From Casuarius casuarius (Eukaryota > Chordata > Aves > Casuariiformes > Casuariidae): a stretch of 64,000 nt of DNA. Position numbers and translations under genes: made by a program. Each line of letters begins with the position of its first letter. Position 1 is the first letter of the stretch. Where the stretch lies: NCBI GenBank assembly GCA_003342895.1, contig PTFA01000277.1, forward strand, positions 801,288 through 865,287, given 5' to 3'. The notes under the pieces are model-generated. The model was not told the origin of the DNA. It ran no database searches and was given only the letters and a program-made list of their open reading frames with translations. Shown here piece by piece: positions 62,252-64,000 of the stretch.

Positions 62252-63709
62252 CCATGGGAATGTATTAAAGGTGTGACTGAAGCCAAATAACCTTCAGAAT
62301 ATAATTAACTCCTGCTAAAATCTATTTATCAGGGAGGAGGAAGAGGAGTGACTAAATTGGGGATGTATGGAATATTTGAAATGAAATTTAAATGGATTTT
62401 GAAGTTAAAAAGTGGCTAACAGCTCTTTCTTGACTATATCAGCGTATCATACTTTTGGCCTGCTGGGAAATACAGATCACGACGTTTATTATCATTTGTA
62501 GCACAAGCATAGATTTGAGTCTAGCAGCTTTCAGTAAATGAAGAACCAAGGTAGATGAAGAGCTTTGTTCACTGTTGTGCTGTTGTAGCTGGAAGCTTCT
62601 CTATGCCAGGTTTAGTTTAAATGACTTAAGCTGATAAATTATTAAAATTTTCTTTAACTCTTTTCTTGGGAATTTTAATAACACTTCAGTATAAAATTAT
62701 ATACACTTGAGAATCAAAGGTGAAATTAATACAGACTTTGAATTACAAGTCTTTGTACCATTAGATTTATTTTTATGTATATTAAGAGAATCAAAGGATG
62801 AAAAAGGTGATTATATTATAATGGCTCTGTGAGTCATGCATTGAAATATTTAAAAAAGCAGATTTCCAGTTCATTATAAAACTAAAGAGAATTGTGGATT
62901 TGTCACTGTTATTTTTCTCTTGCTGTTTTTTGAAGGCTGACTGGAATGTAATAAAGCCAGTTATGAAGACAGGTTATATTTAAAATATTTAAAAGTATTT
63001 TGTTTCTATATATGAAATAATACAACACATGACTGTTTCTCATTTCAAATAATTGGTTGATGTATTTAGAATGATGTAATCATGCGGAGAGAATTCAAGA
63101 GAGAGATTTTACCATTAAGCCAAAGATGAATCTTTTACCCCTTGAAAAAAAATTTCTCTCTTCCTCCTAAGCCTCTCTTCTGTTTCCCATGGGTCTCCCC
63201 CTCTAACAAAGGCAGCAGCTGACCCTTTTCCCCAGGCAAGCAGTTGCTTGCTTTTCTCTGCAGCGAGAAGAACTGTGGCGAAGCTTTTCTTGGTACCAGT
63301 TATTATTCACTGAAATAATGCGTCCTGGGTTTATACATTAACAATAAATGACCAGTTGTTTAAAAAAATGCATATTTTCCTTTGATAAAATATGAGGATT
63401 ATAAAATAGAATACCTTTTGGAAAATGGAGATTCATTAATTTTTTGACTTTCTAAGTTTTCTACGGCAGTAATGAATTAATTTCTTTGTTTAGTTCTTCC
63501 TTTTGTCAAATAAGGAATATAAAATACCAGCTATTCAGCCAAAGCTTAGATAGGGATTTTGGAAAAAGCAGTGGTACCAGATTGTAGGTCACAACCTAGT
63601 TTTCACTCATGCCTTGAGTGGATGCTTCAGCATCACACAAAAGTGTTCCCATAGATTTGCTTGGCAACTCAGAGGGTCTAGAGACATGCAGTAGAAAACG
63701 CTGGGAGCA
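61963..63709 (-). other. LRRTM3: LRRTM3 intron upstream of its terminal exon
   Basis: On the LRRTM3 strand this is intron leading to the TTTTTCCCCTAG acceptor, with the CA repeat about 240 bp before the exon. On the + strand it is also CTNNA3 intron. No LRR-coding sequence was found here, so the main LRRTM3 exon must be further right. Confidence 0.7.
62199..62246 (+). repeat. (GT)n microsatellite
   Basis: 48 bp of GT with two GTTT interruptions, preceded by a pyrimidine-rich tract (62100-62145). On the LRRTM3 strand this is a CA repeat in the intron about 240 bp before the terminal exon acceptor. Such CA repeats can influence splicing; no effect is shown here. Confidence 0.92.
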
Positions 63710-64000
63710 GGTCTTTATATGGACCAAGAGGAGGTTATCAAGAAGAGGAAGCCAGACTTTTTATGGAAGTGCAAGGCAGAAGGATGAGAGACTGTAGTCA
63801 AAAATTGAAAAGGAGAGGGTCTGACTTGACATAAGGAGACAATCCTTTACCATGAGGACAGTCAAGCACTGATGAATTACACAGAGAGACTGTGGGATCT
63901 CTGTCCTTGGAGGTGTTCAAGACCAAATGGGACAAAGCCCTGCACAACCTGGTCTGAATTCAGTATTGACCTTGCTTTGAGGAGGGTGGACTAGAGAACT
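63710..64000 (+). repeat. Old CR1 LINE fragment, cut by the window end
   Basis: Forward, diverged CR1 3' part: 'aagaggaagccagacttttt', 'aggagaatgat'-equivalent text disrupted, then 'gactgtgggatctctgtccttgg', 'aggtgttcaagaccaaatggg', 'acaacctggtctg' and 'ggagggtggactagagaact'. The last 20-30 bases of the element continue beyond the window. Confidence 0.8.

Noticed and set aside
61963..64000. Search for the main LRRTM3 LRR exon within the window
   Set aside because: No long - strand frame with leucine-rich repeats is present. The region is intron, an old CR1 and simple repeat.

Overview
This is 64 kb of vertebrate, almost certainly avian, nuclear DNA. It is AT-rich and has no long open reading frames apart from repeats. 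Its recognisable interspersed repeats are nearly all CR1 LINEs, and its introns are short for this locus. CR1 also occurs in turtles and crocodilians, so 'bird' is an inference. Isolated single N bases suggest a short-read assembly.

The window lies inside one large gene, CTNNA3 (alpha-T-catenin), transcribed on the + strand. Two coding exons are visible, at 18596-18859 (88 codons) and 26056-26259 (68 codons). Together they encode the end of the N-terminal bundle and the start of the M region, including the vinculin-binding helix. Everything else on the + strand is CTNNA3 intron. In the downstream intron, the terminal coding exon of LRRTM3, a synaptic leucine-rich-repeat membrane protein, lies on the opposite strand at 61753-61962. 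Its probable 3' UTR runs down to about 60,220. The main LRRTM3 exon is outside the window to the right. This nested antisense arrangement is the one known for CTNNA3/LRRTM3 in other vertebrates.

Layout: 1-18595 is upstream CTNNA3 intron, with an old CR1 (1.8-2.3 kb), a 63-bp AT-rich tandem repeat (6.3-6.5 kb), an LTR-like block on the - strand (11.6-12.5 kb), a compact heat-shock-type promoter facing the - strand (14.3-14.6 kb) and a perfect oestrogen-response-element palindrome (15.3 kb). The intron at 18860-26055 holds no recognised gene. From 26260 to the end is one intron containing CR1 copies near 26.9, 35.1, 37.5, 41.5-43.5, 50.0, 55.4-57.5 and 63.7 kb, two GC-rich LTR-like blocks (44.4-46.3 kb), a conserved-looking non-coding stretch (52.8-53.4 kb) and the LRRTM3 end.

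Two observations deserve most attention. One is the intronic promoter, with two heat-shock elements, a CCAAT box, an octamer and a TATA box in HSP70-like order but no recognisable gene downstream. The other is that four CR1 cores are essentially identical by eye and carry N at homologous positions, which looks like repeat collapse in the assembly rather than recent transposition.
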